Source: an uncultured Lachnospiraceae bacterium
Lineage (GTDB): Bacteria; Bacillota; Clostridia; Lachnospirales; Lachnospiraceae
Direction of reading: 5' to 3'
Assembly: GCA_947174615.1 (NCBI GenBank)
Contig: CAMWJQ010000033.1
Coordinates: 1-16,028 of the forward strand
Length of the DNA stretch: 16,028 bases
In this document: positions 7,028-14,403 of the stretch, piece after piece
Layout of the letters: every line of letters starts with the position of its first letter
Position numbering within the stretch: the first letter of the stretch is position 1
Notes under the pieces: generated by a model
What the model saw: only the letters and a program-made list of their open reading frames with translations
Told to the model about the DNA's origin: nothing
The model's database searches: none
Translations under genes and position numbers: made by a program

Positions 7028-7294
7028 TTAATCCTCCTCAATCACATGAATCTCCAAATAGTCAAAGTCGATATCCTCCACAAAATTGTCAGACGAAAAA
7101 CGAGTTTTATCATGCTTCTTAAAATCTGCGATATTGGCGTCGAGCCAGATCGGTTTGCCGAGGTCAAACTGATAGCAGACCGCCTCGAGTGCGTCAAATA
7201 CCTTGTGCGTGCGCGTTTCAGCGCGTTCGTCGTAGATGACAGTATCCTTGATCATATGATTGTCCTTAAATGTCCTAGCCCACAACCGAAACAT
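7028..7294 (-). CDS. Conserved hypothetical protein, 88 aa
   Basis: A short acidic protein starting MFRLWARTFKDN and ending DYLEIHVIEED. It resembles a small hypothetical family I recall as common in Clostridia, in which FRLWA, TRTHK and KPIWL are conserved; no function is known to me. It has no signal peptide, membrane segment or cysteine cluster. The ATG at 7294-7292 is preceded by AGGAGG with an 8-nt spacer, so the start is firm. The ribosome site overlaps a 5-bp stem with a 4-nt loop (7305-7318). The gene stands alone, divergent from the alarmone synthetase gene and upstream of the hemolysin III gene, from which it is separated by the 63-nt inverted repeat. Confidence 0.8.
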   Translation of the reverse strand: MFRLWARTFKDNHMIKDTVIYDERAETRTHKVFDALEAVCYQFDLGKPIWLDANIADFKKHDKTRFSSDNFVEDIDFDYLEIHVIEED

Positions 7295-7456
7295 ATCAAT
7301 ATCCTCCTAGTCTTAGGAACTATTCTAACATGAACGCATATAAATAAAAAGGAGAATTTATATAAAAATTTTAGATTTGAACTGTTCACAATCCGCTAAA
7401 ATGTGGTAAAATAATAAACGTTGTGTCTGTGGGAAAAAGGGAAAGGCGGGGTGTTT

Positions 7457-8092
7457 ATGGAGTACGGCGGAAATGGAAACTCTGATGTGGATAGCTGGAA
7501 AGAAGTGATCCTGATATACAGTTCCGCGCTGAAGGAGATCGGGACAAAGCTGGAGATTCTCAATGACGAATTTCAGCACGTGCACCAGTACAATCCAATC
7601 GAACATATCAAGTCAAGGATCAAAACTTCTGAGAGTATTGTGAAAAAACTAAAAAAGCATGGTTATGAGTCAACCATAGATAACATGATACAATATATTA
7701 ACGACATCGCAGGTATCCGAATCATATGCTCCTTTACAACGGATATTTATAGAATTGCAGAAATGCTTGAAAGACAGAGTGATATCAAGGTGATCTCCAT
7801 CAAAGATTATATCAAGAGACCCAAATCAAGCGGGTACAAAAGCTATCATATGATTGTATCCATTCCGATCTATCTGTCTGAAAAGAGAGTGGATGCGAAG
7901 GTAGAGATCCAGATCCGAACGGTGGCGATGGATTTTTGGGCGAGCTTAGAGCACAAGATCAATTATAAATTTGCCGCGAATGTGCCGGAATATATCAAAG
8001 AAGAGCTTTATGCCTGTGCGAAAATGGTATCAGAACTTGACGCAAAGATGTTGTCACTCAACGAGGAAGTAAAACAACTGTCATTGGATTAA
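7457..8092 (+). CDS. Small alarmone synthetase, (p)ppGpp synthetase of RelQ/YjbM type
   Basis: A 211-aa cytosolic synthetase that transfers pyrophosphate from ATP to GTP/GDP. The length equals that of B. subtilis YjbM/RelQ. Visible family motifs: NPIEHIKSRIK, DIAGIRIICSF, the GTP-binding loop region KRPKSSGYKSYHM, and VEIQIRTVAMDFWASLEHKI. There is no HD hydrolase, TGS or ACT domain, so it can only make alarmone and probably forms a homotetramer like RelQ. The ATG at 7457 is chosen because GGCGGGG lies 5 nt upstream; the open frame extends to 7421. It appears monocistronic with a weak promoter-like GTTCAC / TAAAAT pair upstream (7383-7411). Expression timing cannot be read from the sequence. 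Confidence 0.92.
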   Translation: MEYGGNGNSDVDSWKEVILIYSSALKEIGTKLEILNDEFQHVHQYNPIEHIKSRIKTSESIVKKLKKHGYESTIDNMIQYINDIAGIRIICSFTTDIYRIAEMLERQSDIKVISIKDYIKRPKSSGYKSYHMIVSIPIYLSEKRVDAKVEIQIRTVAMDFWASLEHKINYKFAANVPEYIKEELYACAKMVSELDAKMLSLNEEVKQLSLD

Positions 8093-8391
8093 CATTAAGA
8101 ACACGCATAAAATGAGGAGTGCCCCGATACATTTCAGAGAAATGCACCGAGGCTATTATGAAAAAATTTATCTATGTGTAATGAAAACACTAAGTAGTTG
8201 TCGTTTGCTATGATCTAATATTACCATTCAAATATGAATAAATTATGAACAAAATGTTAGGTTATTGTAAATATGTATATTGTTCCAATGAATTCACAAT
8301 ATTTTATATGCAAGTTATACAAAAAGCGGTATAATACAAAAAGATATGATGAAAGAAGAAGGCGCATTTGATGGGAGGGAACGGTTAAGAC
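8093..8391 (+). other. AT-rich intergenic region with promoter -10 box
   Basis: About 300 bases without a convincing gene. It holds a hairpin CATTTC/GAAATG near 8130-8145 inside a weaker GTG/CAC closure, without a T-run, and a perfect TATAAT at 8330-8335 lacking a clear -35. A 17-codon ORF (from 8346) overlaps the next gene's start but has no ribosome site of its own. The rest shows nothing I can name. Confidence 0.4.
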
Positions 8392-9027
8392 ATGGATAAT
8401 TTTATGGATAAGCTGGCGCAGAAAATCAGCGCGCAGGAGATAATTAAGGCAAATTCACAGGCAGAGGCAGAGGAGATGCAGCGACTGCAGATGCAGGTGT
8501 CAGAATATGAAAAGATTTTGCAGGAGATGAGAAAACTCAATTACCGCAATACAGAGCTTTCGGAGAAGATGGATTTGATGATCGGCGACAATGCGGGCAA
8601 AATCCAGAATATGAAGGAAGAGGAACAGCGGCTGATCGCAGCGCTGCGGGATCTGACGGATGAACAGACGAGAAACCGTGAGGCAGAGCTGGAACGCAGG
8701 GAGGAGGAGCGGCTTGAGCGGGAGCGGGCAGAGGAGGCGCGCAAGCAGACAGACATCTCTGCGATCACAGATCTGCTTGAAAATAAATTCCAGAAATCCG
8801 ATGATTTTGTGCATAAGGAAAATGTCAAGGTGTACAGAAATGTGCAGGCAGTCGTGGTGGATGAGATCAAACGTTCTATGGAAAACGCACAGAGTGAGCA
8901 GAGCGCTCTGAAAAAAGAGTTGAATGCAAAGCTGAACAAAGTCATGGTAATTTCTGTGATTTCCATGTTAGCTTCTGCCGCCAGCGTTGTTTTGTGGGTA
9001 TTGATGCGCGCAGGAATCATTAAGTAA
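8392..9027 (+). CDS. Coiled-coil protein with C-terminal membrane anchor, unknown function
   Basis: A 211-aa protein that I do not recognise beyond a vague likeness to hypothetical proteins of Lachnospiraceae. Residues about 18-80 are amphipathic heptad-like sequence. Residues about 95-122 are a highly charged single-helix-like stretch (repeated ERREEERLERERAEEARK), and residues about 150-182 are again helical. One hydrophobic segment near 185-206 (VISVISMLASAASVVLWVLM) is followed by a 5-residue tail, so it looks tail-anchored with the coiled coil in the cytoplasm. GGGAGGG lies 12 nt upstream of the ATG, longer than usual. There is no terminator before the flavin reductase gene 68 nt downstream, so the two may share a transcript. 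A structural or scaffolding role is only a guess. Confidence 0.75.
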   Translation: MDNFMDKLAQKISAQEIIKANSQAEAEEMQRLQMQVSEYEKILQEMRKLNYRNTELSEKMDLMIGDNAGKIQNMKEEEQRLIAALRDLTDEQTRNREAELERREEERLERERAEEARKQTDISAITDLLENKFQKSDDFVHKENVKVYRNVQAVVVDEIKRSMENAQSEQSALKKELNAKLNKVMVISVISMLASAASVVLWVLMRAGIIK

Positions 9028-9095
9028 GGAACTGTAGAAAAATAAGTGATGCAGACTGCGCAGGATTTCATTGTGAGGTGTATAAGGAGGATGAC

Positions 9096-9668
9096 ATGGC
9101 AAAGATTTCATTTAAGCCGGGGAATATGCTCTATCCGCTTCCTGTAGTGATGGTGAGCGTGGCAGATCAGGCTGGAAACACGAATATTATCACGGTTGCA
9201 TGGGCGGGAACGGTCTGCACAAACCCGCCGATGGTCAGTATTTCTGTCCGTCCGTCCCGCTATTCCTATCATATGCTCAAGGAGACGGGAGAGTTTGTCA
9301 TAAATCTTACGACGAGTGCACTCGCACGCGCTGCCGATTACTGCGGGGTGAAGAGCGGCAGGGATGTGGACAAGTGGAAGGAGGCAAAACTCACGCCGGT
9401 GAAATCGGACATTGTGAAGGCGCCGTGCATTGCACAGAGCCCCGTGAACATTGAGTGCAGGGTGGTTCAGACGCAGCAGCCAGGCTCACATGACCTGTTT
9501 CTTGCGAAGGTCGTTGCGGTGCACGTGGATGAACAGTATATGGACGAAAAAGGCGCGTTTCATTTAGAAAAGGCAAACCCTGTCGTCTACAGCCACGGCG
9601 GGTATTATGACCTCGGCGCTAAAATAGGAAAGTTTGGATATAGCGTGCAGCGTGTCAAAAAAACTTGA
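9096..9668 (+). CDS. Flavin reductase-like / flavoredoxin family protein
   Basis: A 190-aa FMN-binding split-barrel protein of the flavin reductase-like family. Visible family features are the N-terminal PLPVVMVSV strand, the NIITVAWAGTVCTNPPMVSISV segment split over two strands, the RYSYHMLKETGEFVINL helix-strand, and the C-terminal VYSHGGYYDLG. Members reduce flavin or carry electrons as flavoredoxin; the actual partner is unknown. The ATG at 9096 is preceded by GGAGG with a 5-nt spacer, which is preferred over the in-frame GTG at 9078. It follows the coiled-coil gene without a visible terminator. Confidence 0.88.
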   Translation: MAKISFKPGNMLYPLPVVMVSVADQAGNTNIITVAWAGTVCTNPPMVSISVRPSRYSYHMLKETGEFVINLTTSALARAADYCGVKSGRDVDKWKEAKLTPVKSDIVKAPCIAQSPVNIECRVVQTQQPGSHDLFLAKVVAVHVDEQYMDEKGAFHLEKANPVVYSHGGYYDLGAKIGKFGYSVQRVKKT

Positions 9669-9685
9669 CGAATCCATGAAATTTC

Positions 9686-9714
9686 TTTACATAACCGAAA
9701 AAGGCTGTTAGAAT
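9686..9714 (+). promoter_or_regulatory. Sigma-A promoter of the LysM-G5-M23 gene
   Basis: TTTACA (9686-9691), 17-nt spacer, TAGAAT (9709-9714), with TATAAT directly after. A second weaker pair, TTGACG (9665) and TACATA, lies 20 nt upstream. Leader about 33 nt. Confidence 0.6.
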
Positions 9715-9753
9715 TATAATGTTAAAAAATACAGTCGGTAAAAGGAATATAAT

Positions 9754-11322
9754 ATGCATTTTAATAGAAAAATAAAGCTGTGCTCTATAGAGACTGCCGC
9801 AATCGCCCTTGCGGTCTGTGCGCTCTTATTTCCGTCGATGCAGCTTTTTCAACATACAGGGGATAATTATTTTGCGGTTTCGCTCAATGGAGTAGAAGTG
9901 GGAAATCTGCCGTCTAAGGAACATCTGGATGAGCTTCTGGTGAAGGCAAGACGCCAAGCGGTGAAAGAGCTTGGGAGCAGTGAACTGGTTTTTATGGATA
10001 CAAAACTGGAGACAGTCGGCAGTGAACGGCTGTGGGCTGCGGTCGATGACGAGGAAGAGGTTGTCAGAAGGATGGCAGATGTCATGAAGCGCAGTACAAG
10101 GGAAACACTCCACCGTTCCTATACAGTGAAAGTCAATGAGACCGCAGTCAACTTAGGGTCTTATGAAGAAGTGCATGAGCTGTTGGAGCAGGCATTGTCC
10201 CCTTATGATACGCAGAATCAGTATCAGGTTGAACTGGGGCTTGATCATGACCGTGAGATCAATGTGCTGGAGGCAGTCATTCTTCCGCGGGAGGATGTGG
10301 CGTCAGCAGAGGAGGAGTTTGACTCATCGGCTGGCATTGGAGCTGAGCTGGATGCGATGTTTGCGGCGGTGGAGCCGGAAGTAGAGCGGCGCTTTGAGGA
10401 CTTTACGGGCGGATTGACGGATATTGATTATGCGGAGAAAATTGAGGTCGTGGAGGCGTATTTGCTGGAGGAAGAGCTCAATACCGTGGAGGAGGCAGTC
10501 AATCTTGTGACGAAGGAACAGGAGACCCAGATCATCTATAAAGTGGTCTCAGGGGATACTTTGTCTCAAATTTGTCTTACAAACAATATTCCCATGGATG
10601 AGCTGATCGCGATCAACGATGCACTTGAGGATGAAAATACAATGATACGTGTCGATCAGGAACTGGTCATCAACGTGCCGGAGCCGGAATTGTCTATCAT
10701 GTGGAAGGAGGAACAGGTTTACACAGAAGATTACGAAGCCGAAGTACAGTACATACCCAATGATGACTGGTATACGACGCAGCGGGTAACGTTACAGGAG
10801 CCCTCTGCCGGCAGGCGCAAGGTGGCGGCGGTGATCGAGTACAAGAATGGTCAGGAGGTCGGCAGGGAAATCTTAAAGGAAGAAATTTATGCCGATGCGG
10901 TGCCCAAGATTGTTGAGCGGGGAACGAAGATACCGCCGACTTATATCAAGCCCATCTCGGGCGGAAGGCTGAGTTCCGGATTTGGTGCGCGCAGTGCGCC
11001 GACAAAGGGCGCTTCGACAAACCATAAGGGTGTTGACTGGGCAGTCCCTATCGGTACAACGGTGGCAGCTTCAAATGCGGGAACTGTTGTTCATGCAGGC
11101 TGGGCGAGCGGCTATGGATATGCAGTCTATATCAACCACGCGGACGGCAGGCAGACCCGTTACGGGCATTTGAGTAAAGTTTTGGTAAAAGCAGGTCAGA
11201 CCGTGTCACAGGGCGAGCGGATTGCGCTGAGCGGAAATACGGGTCGAAGCACCGGACCGCACCTTCATTTTGAAATTCGTATCAACGGAAGCGCTGTGAA
11301 TCCATTAAAATATTTAAATTGA
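9754..11322 (+). CDS. Membrane-anchored LysM-G5-M23 murein endopeptidase
   Basis: A 522-aa exported peptidoglycan hydrolase. An N-terminal hydrophobic segment (about 10-30) serves as signal anchor. An acidic helical region (about 35-255) of unknown fold follows, then LysM (about 260-308, YKVVSGDTLSQICLTNN), a G5 domain (about 315-392), and a C-terminal M23 domain (about 405-520). The zinc ligands are all present: H424 and D428 in HKGVD, and H505 in HLHFEI. The general-base histidines H472 (YGHLS) and H503 are also present, so it should be an active glycyl/DD-type endopeptidase. AAAGGA lies 7 nt before the ATG. It is transcribed from its own promoter, immediately upstream of murA, and may act in cell wall growth or sporulation. 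Confidence 0.92.
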   Translation: MHFNRKIKLCSIETAAIALAVCALLFPSMQLFQHTGDNYFAVSLNGVEVGNLPSKEHLDELLVKARRQAVKELGSSELVFMDTKLETVGSERLWAAVDDEEEVVRRMADVMKRSTRETLHRSYTVKVNETAVNLGSYEEVHELLEQALSPYDTQNQYQVELGLDHDREINVLEAVILPREDVASAEEEFDSSAGIGAELDAMFAAVEPEVERRFEDFTGGLTDIDYAEKIEVVEAYLLEEELNTVEEAVNLVTKEQETQIIYKVVSGDTLSQICLTNNIPMDELIAINDALEDENTMIRVDQELVINVPEPELSIMWKEEQVYTEDYEAEVQYIPNDDWYTTQRVTLQEPSAGRRKVAAVIEYKNGQEVGREILKEEIYADAVPKIVERGTKIPPTYIKPISGGRLSSGFGARSAPTKGASTNHKGVDWAVPIGTTVAASNAGTVVHAGWASGYGYAVYINHADGRQTRYGHLSKVLVKAGQTVSQGERIALSGNTGRSTGPHLHFEIRINGSAVNPLKYLN

Positions 11323-11410
11323 CAAAAGGCAGGAAGCGTTTTGGCAGGATGTTTCGTTATTGTCAACAAAAAAACATCAGCTAAATCAAATATACATAGC
11401 AGTCTGGCAG

Positions 11411-11439
11411 TTTACAAATATATAAAAAAGGTATATAAT
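11411..11439 (+). promoter_or_regulatory. Sigma-A promoter of murA
   Basis: TTTACA (11411-11416), 17-nt spacer, TATAAT (11434-11439). It implies a leader of about 170 nt before the murA ATG. Confidence 0.65.
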
Positions 11440-11562
11440 CGTAAGAGTTTGGTTATAGCATAAACAACTGTGTATAAGGAATCGCGTACAAGTGAATAAA
11501 GGGTAATATAAGAAATATATGAATGAAATTTGACTCAAATAGATTGTCAAAGTGCTTAGACG

Positions 11563-11596
11563 TGTGACTGCGTGGGTGATGGCGCCGGCAGTCACA
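11563..11596 (+). promoter_or_regulatory. Stable hairpin in the murA leader
   Basis: TGTGACTGC (11563-11571) pairs perfectly with GCAGTCACA (11588-11596), with an inner GGTG/CGCC stem and ATGG loop. It ends 10 nt before the murA ribosome site (GAGGTGG at 11607). No U-tract follows. Confidence 0.5.
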
Positions 11597-11616
11597 GGAA
11601 AATGATGAGGTGGACG

Positions 11617-12909
11617 ATGGAACAGTACGCAATTAAGGGGGGAAATCCCCTGGTTGGTGAAGTTGAAATCGGCGGCGCAAAAAATGCAGCATTGGGCGTG
11701 CTTGCCGCGGCAATTATGACGGATGAGATGACAGTGATTGACAATATACCCGATGTGAGAGATATCAATGTACTGCTTCAGGCGATGGAGAGTATCGGCG
11801 TGATTGTATACCGAAGCGACAGGCATACAGTGAGAATCAATGCATCAATGATTTCAGGGCTTGTGATCGAGGATGACTACATCAAAAAAATTCGGGCATC
11901 CTACTATTTGCTGGGCGCACTGCTTGGCAAGTATAAACATGCGGAGGTGGCGCTGCCGGGCGGCTGCAACATCGGAAGCCGCAAGATTGACCTGCACATC
12001 AAAGGGTTTAAGGCGCTCGGGGCAAGCGTAAAGATTGAACACGGGCTGATTATAGCAGATGCACAGCAGTTAAAAGGCGCGCATATCTATCTGGATACGG
12101 TGTCGGTTGGCGCGACGATCAATATTATGCTGGCGGCCGCTCTTGCAGAGGGAAGAACTGTGATTGAGAATGCGGCGAAGGAGCCCCATGTGGTAGATGT
12201 GGCAAATTTTCTCAACTCTATGGGGGCGAATATTAAAGGCGCCGGAACGGATGTGGTCAGAGTGTCCGGCGTGAAGAAGCTGCATGCCTCGGAGTACTCG
12301 ATCATACCGGACCAGATTGAGGCGGGGACATTTATGTTTGCTGCCGCAATCACAAAAGGCGATGTCACGATTAAGAATGTGATTCCGAAGCATCTCGAAT
12401 CTACGACGGCAAAATTGATGGAGATGGGATGTCAGATCGAGGAGTCAGATGATGCAGTGCGCGTCGTGATGTCCAAATGTCTCCAGAATACACATGTCAA
12501 GACGCTGCCGTATCCGGGTTTTCCTACCGATATGCAGCCGCAGATTGCGGTGTCGTTAGCCCTTGCAAAGGGGACAAGCATTGTGACGGAGAGCATCTTC
12601 GACAACCGCTTTAAATATGTGGATGAGCTTGCAAAGATGGGGTCCAATATCAAAGTCGAGGGAAATACAGCCATTATAGAAGGCGTAGATAAATTTACCA
12701 GCGCAAATCTGACAGCGCCGGATCTCAGAGCCGGGGCGGCGCTTGTGCTTGCCTGCCTCACAGCAGAAGGCTTCAGCACAGTGGATGATATCAAGTATAT
12801 TGAGCGCGGGTATGAGGACTTTGACGTGAAACTGCAAAGTCTGGGTGCACAAATCGAGAAGGTAGAGTCAGATAAAGAGTTACAAAAGTTTAAATTAAAG
12901 GTCGGATAG
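11617..12909 (+). CDS. murA: UDP-N-acetylglucosamine 1-carboxyvinyltransferase
   Basis: A 430-aa cytosolic enzyme catalysing the first committed step of peptidoglycan precursor synthesis (PEP + UDP-GlcNAc to enolpyruvyl-UDP-GlcNAc). K22 and N23 lie in the GGAKNA motif. The catalytic cysteine is C117 in PGGCNIGSRKID, so the fosfomycin-binding residue is intact. The ATG at 11617 is used because the protein then begins MEQYAIKGGNPLVGEV and a GAGGTGG ribosome site is 4-6 nt upstream; the open frame extends to 11572 but that part contains the leader hairpin. It is followed after 71 nt by the degenerate M23 gene, probably in the same transcript. Firmicutes often have two murA copies; which paralogue this is cannot be fixed here. 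Confidence 0.96.
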   Translation: MEQYAIKGGNPLVGEVEIGGAKNAALGVLAAAIMTDEMTVIDNIPDVRDINVLLQAMESIGVIVYRSDRHTVRINASMISGLVIEDDYIKKIRASYYLLGALLGKYKHAEVALPGGCNIGSRKIDLHIKGFKALGASVKIEHGLIIADAQQLKGAHIYLDTVSVGATINIMLAAALAEGRTVIENAAKEPHVVDVANFLNSMGANIKGAGTDVVRVSGVKKLHASEYSIIPDQIEAGTFMFAAAITKGDVTIKNVIPKHLESTTAKLMEMGCQIEESDDAVRVVMSKCLQNTHVKTLPYPGFPTDMQPQIAVSLALAKGTSIVTESIFDNRFKYVDELAKMGSNIKVEGNTAIIEGVDKFTSANLTAPDLRAGAALVLACLTAEGFSTVDDIKYIERGYEDFDVKLQSLGAQIEKVESDKELQKFKLKVG

Positions 12910-12918
12910 GAGATGCCT

Positions 12919-12984
12919 ATGCGACCTATGTCGGCAGGCGGCATGCAGGTTTGTAATGTAAATGTAGAATGGAGATTCTTATGA
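12919..12984 (+). CDS. Possible 21-aa small ORF between murA and the M23-like gene
   Basis: ATG 12919 to TGA 12984 encodes MRPMSAGGMQVCNVNVEWRF plus Leu. AGGAG at 12908-12912 lies 6 nt upstream, an ideal ribosome site. Its stop overlaps the next gene's start as ATGA, an arrangement typical of translational coupling. Nothing in the peptide is recognisable, and an upstream in-frame ATG (12913) has no room for the site. Conservation would be needed to believe it. Confidence 0.3.
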   Translation: MRPMSAGGMQVCNVNVEWRFL

Positions 12985-13727
12985 AACAGCAAAAACATCA
13001 ACGAAAGGAAACTTTTTCTCTTATTTTTGCTTCGAATATAGGAAATGATACCAGACAGTTCTATCTCTCGGTGGCGACGCTGCGCCTGATCATTGTCCTA
13101 ATGGCTCTCATTTGCGTCACTTTCGTGTGGACAATCTTCCGCTCAGGGGCGCATTATCAGAGTGAGACTGAGCTTCGCAAGAAGCTGGCTTCGAGTGAGC
13201 AGACCGTGAAGCGGCTGGAAAAAGAAAAAAATGCCCTGAGTGCGCAGAATGCTGCGCTTGAGGAAGAAAATGAATTATTTCGGCAGGCGGAGACGCTCCG
13301 AGCCGAACTGGTGGAGGAAACGGCGTCAAAGACCGTTGAGGAGGAAGCGCCAAGGGATACTTCTGTGCCAAGCCAGTATCCATGTACAGCGGGCGGAATC
13401 CTGAAGGAACACTATACGGAGGAGCATCCGTATATCTCGTTTAGCGCGCAGCCAGAGGATCAGATTATCGCTGCGGGAGATGGAACAGTGATGTCGGTTG
13501 GGGCAGATGATACATATCCAATTATAATAGAAGTAGATCATGGGAATGGATACAGGTCACGTTATATGTGCCTGCAGGAGGCAGAGGTATCTGTCGAGAC
13601 GGGGCAGCAGGTACAGGTGCGTGACACATTGGTCACGGTGAATGGCGGGGCGGCACAGCTTGACTATCAAGTGCTCTATGAGGAACAGGCAATCGATCCG
13701 CTGCAGATTTTAGAAGCGAAGGGATAA
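12981..13727 (+). CDS. Membrane-anchored M23-like protein lacking zinc ligands
   Basis: A 248-aa protein with a basic cytoplasmic N-terminus (MKQQKHQRKE), one TM segment (about 33-57), a coiled coil (about 62-110), an acidic linker, and a C-terminal LytM/M23-like fold (about 145-245). The fold is recognisable from IIAAGDGTVMSVGADDTYP, IIIEVDHGNGYRSRY and the terminal DPLQIL. All metal motifs are gone: HxxxD is replaced around FSAQPED, the YGHL position reads YMCL, and HLHFEV reads QLDYQV. It should therefore be non-catalytic, an adaptor or activator. The ATG at 12981 has GGAG 6 nt upstream. It lies 13 nt from the bactofilin gene. Its place between murA and mbl matches that of spoIIQ in B. subtilis, whose LytM domain is also inactive, but the coiled-coil N-terminus is more like bactofilin-linked M23 proteins. 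Confidence 0.82.
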   Translation: MKQQKHQRKETFSLIFASNIGNDTRQFYLSVATLRLIIVLMALICVTFVWTIFRSGAHYQSETELRKKLASSEQTVKRLEKEKNALSAQNAALEEENELFRQAETLRAELVEETASKTVEEEAPRDTSVPSQYPCTAGGILKEHYTEEHPYISFSAQPEDQIIAAGDGTVMSVGADDTYPIIIEVDHGNGYRSRYMCLQEAEVSVETGQQVQVRDTLVTVNGGAAQLDYQVLYEEQAIDPLQILEAKG

Positions 13728-13740
13728 AAGGAGGAATATC

Positions 13741-14139
13741 ATGTTAGGGAAAGGAAGAAATTCCGCATACACGGATGATGGACGAGAGAAGATTAGCACA
13801 TTGATCGGAAAGGAGACCACTTTTGATGGAGATTTGACCTCTGCGGAGACGATTCGGATTGACGGAGTGATCAACGGGAACTGTACCTGTGAGAAGAAAC
13901 TGATCCTCAGTTCGGATGGGCAGATCAAAGGGAACATCTCGGCGCAGAGTGTTATCATCTCGGGAAAGGTGGATGGCGATATTGTGGTTCAGGGAAAACT
14001 TGAGATCCTGTCAACTGGAAAAATTGCAGGGAACATCACTGCAGGATCGCTTGTCATCGACGAGGGCGCAGCGTTTGACGGAAGGTGCACGATGTCGTCG
14101 GCAGGTTCAGGAAGCTTATTTTCGGATTCTGCGTCATAA
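13741..14139 (+). CDS. Bactofilin (polymer-forming cytoskeletal protein)
   Basis: A 132-aa bactofilin (DUF583 family). The central region (about 20-120) is made of short repeated strands such as IRIDGVINGNCTC, IKGNISAQSVIISG, VDGDIVVQG and IAGNITAGSLVID, the signature of the right-handed beta-helix that polymerises into filaments without nucleotide. The termini are short and disordered, the usual bactofilin layout. AAGGAGG lies 7 nt before the ATG. It is probably in one operon with the M23-like gene 13 nt upstream; bactofilin genes are often next to M23 genes, and such pairs localise wall hydrolysis and shape the cell. A terminator follows. Confidence 0.92.
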   Translation: MLGKGRNSAYTDDGREKISTLIGKETTFDGDLTSAETIRIDGVINGNCTCEKKLILSSDGQIKGNISAQSVIISGKVDGDIVVQGKLEILSTGKIAGNITAGSLVIDEGAAFDGRCTMSSAGSGSLFSDSAS

Positions 14140-14159
14140 GAACCGGGTTCCGTTACAGG

Positions 14160-14199
14160 CTGTCACAAGAGGCTTTTATGGCTTATTGTGGCAGTTTTT
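14160..14199 (+). terminator. Intrinsic terminator after the bactofilin gene
   Basis: CTGTCACAA (14160-14168) pairs with TTGTGGCAG (14186-14194), with one G-U pair and an inner AGGC/GCTT stem, followed by TTTTTC. Confidence 0.75.
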
Positions 14200-14243
14200 C
14201 TTATTTTATCTGTTTTTTGCAGCAGTTTTTTCGCAAAAAAGTA

Positions 14244-14272
14244 TTTACAAATCAGTTGTCAGATAATATAAT
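14244..14272 (+). promoter_or_regulatory. Sigma-A-like promoter P1 upstream of mbl
   Basis: TTTACA (14244-14249), 17-nt spacer, TATAAT (14267-14272). It lies about 310 nt before the mbl start. Confidence 0.5.
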
Positions 14273-14299
14273 AAATTTACATAATATTTTGAAAATAAC

Positions 14300-14327
14300 T
14301 AAAGTATTGTGAAAAAGCGACCGATAT
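14300..14327 (+). promoter_or_regulatory. Candidate sigma-D (sigma-28) flagellar promoter upstream of mbl-flgF
   Basis: TAAA (14300-14303), 16 nt, then ACCGATAT (14320-14327), against the sigma-D consensus TAAA-N15-GCCGATAT. A weaker second match, TAAA (14524) -N14- CCGATTT (14542), sits nearer the gene. Confidence 0.5.
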
Positions 14328-14403
14328 AGTTAATGTAAAACGGCTTTGATGGCATTTTTTGAGGTTTCCAAAGTTTTTATTGTAAAAAAAGTATGAAACC
14401 CCT

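Noticed and set aside
8117..8152. Terminator after the alarmone synthetase gene
   Set aside because: The CATTTC/GAAATG hairpin is short, has an asymmetric bulge for further pairing, and no T-run follows.
8346..8399. 17-codon ORF just before and overlapping the coiled-coil gene start
   Set aside because: No ribosome site upstream and no feature beyond its chance frame.
8541..9071. 176-aa minus-strand ORF opposite the coiled-coil gene
   Set aside because: Ser/Arg-rich mirror of the Glu/Arg-rich coiled coil on the other strand; a compositional shadow.
11348..11378. GATGTTT/AAACATC inverted repeat after the LysM-G5-M23 gene as terminator
   Set aside because: 7-bp AT-rich stem with a 17-nt loop and no T-run on the plus strand.
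12524..12536. ACCGATAT inside murA as another sigma-D promoter
   Set aside because: Within conserved coding sequence, no TAAA at the right distance, no gene start downstream.
12432..13001. 189-aa minus-strand ORF opposite murA and the M23-like gene
   Set aside because: Lies antisense to a clearly coding murA, has low-complexity Ser-rich translation and no ribosome site; a shadow.
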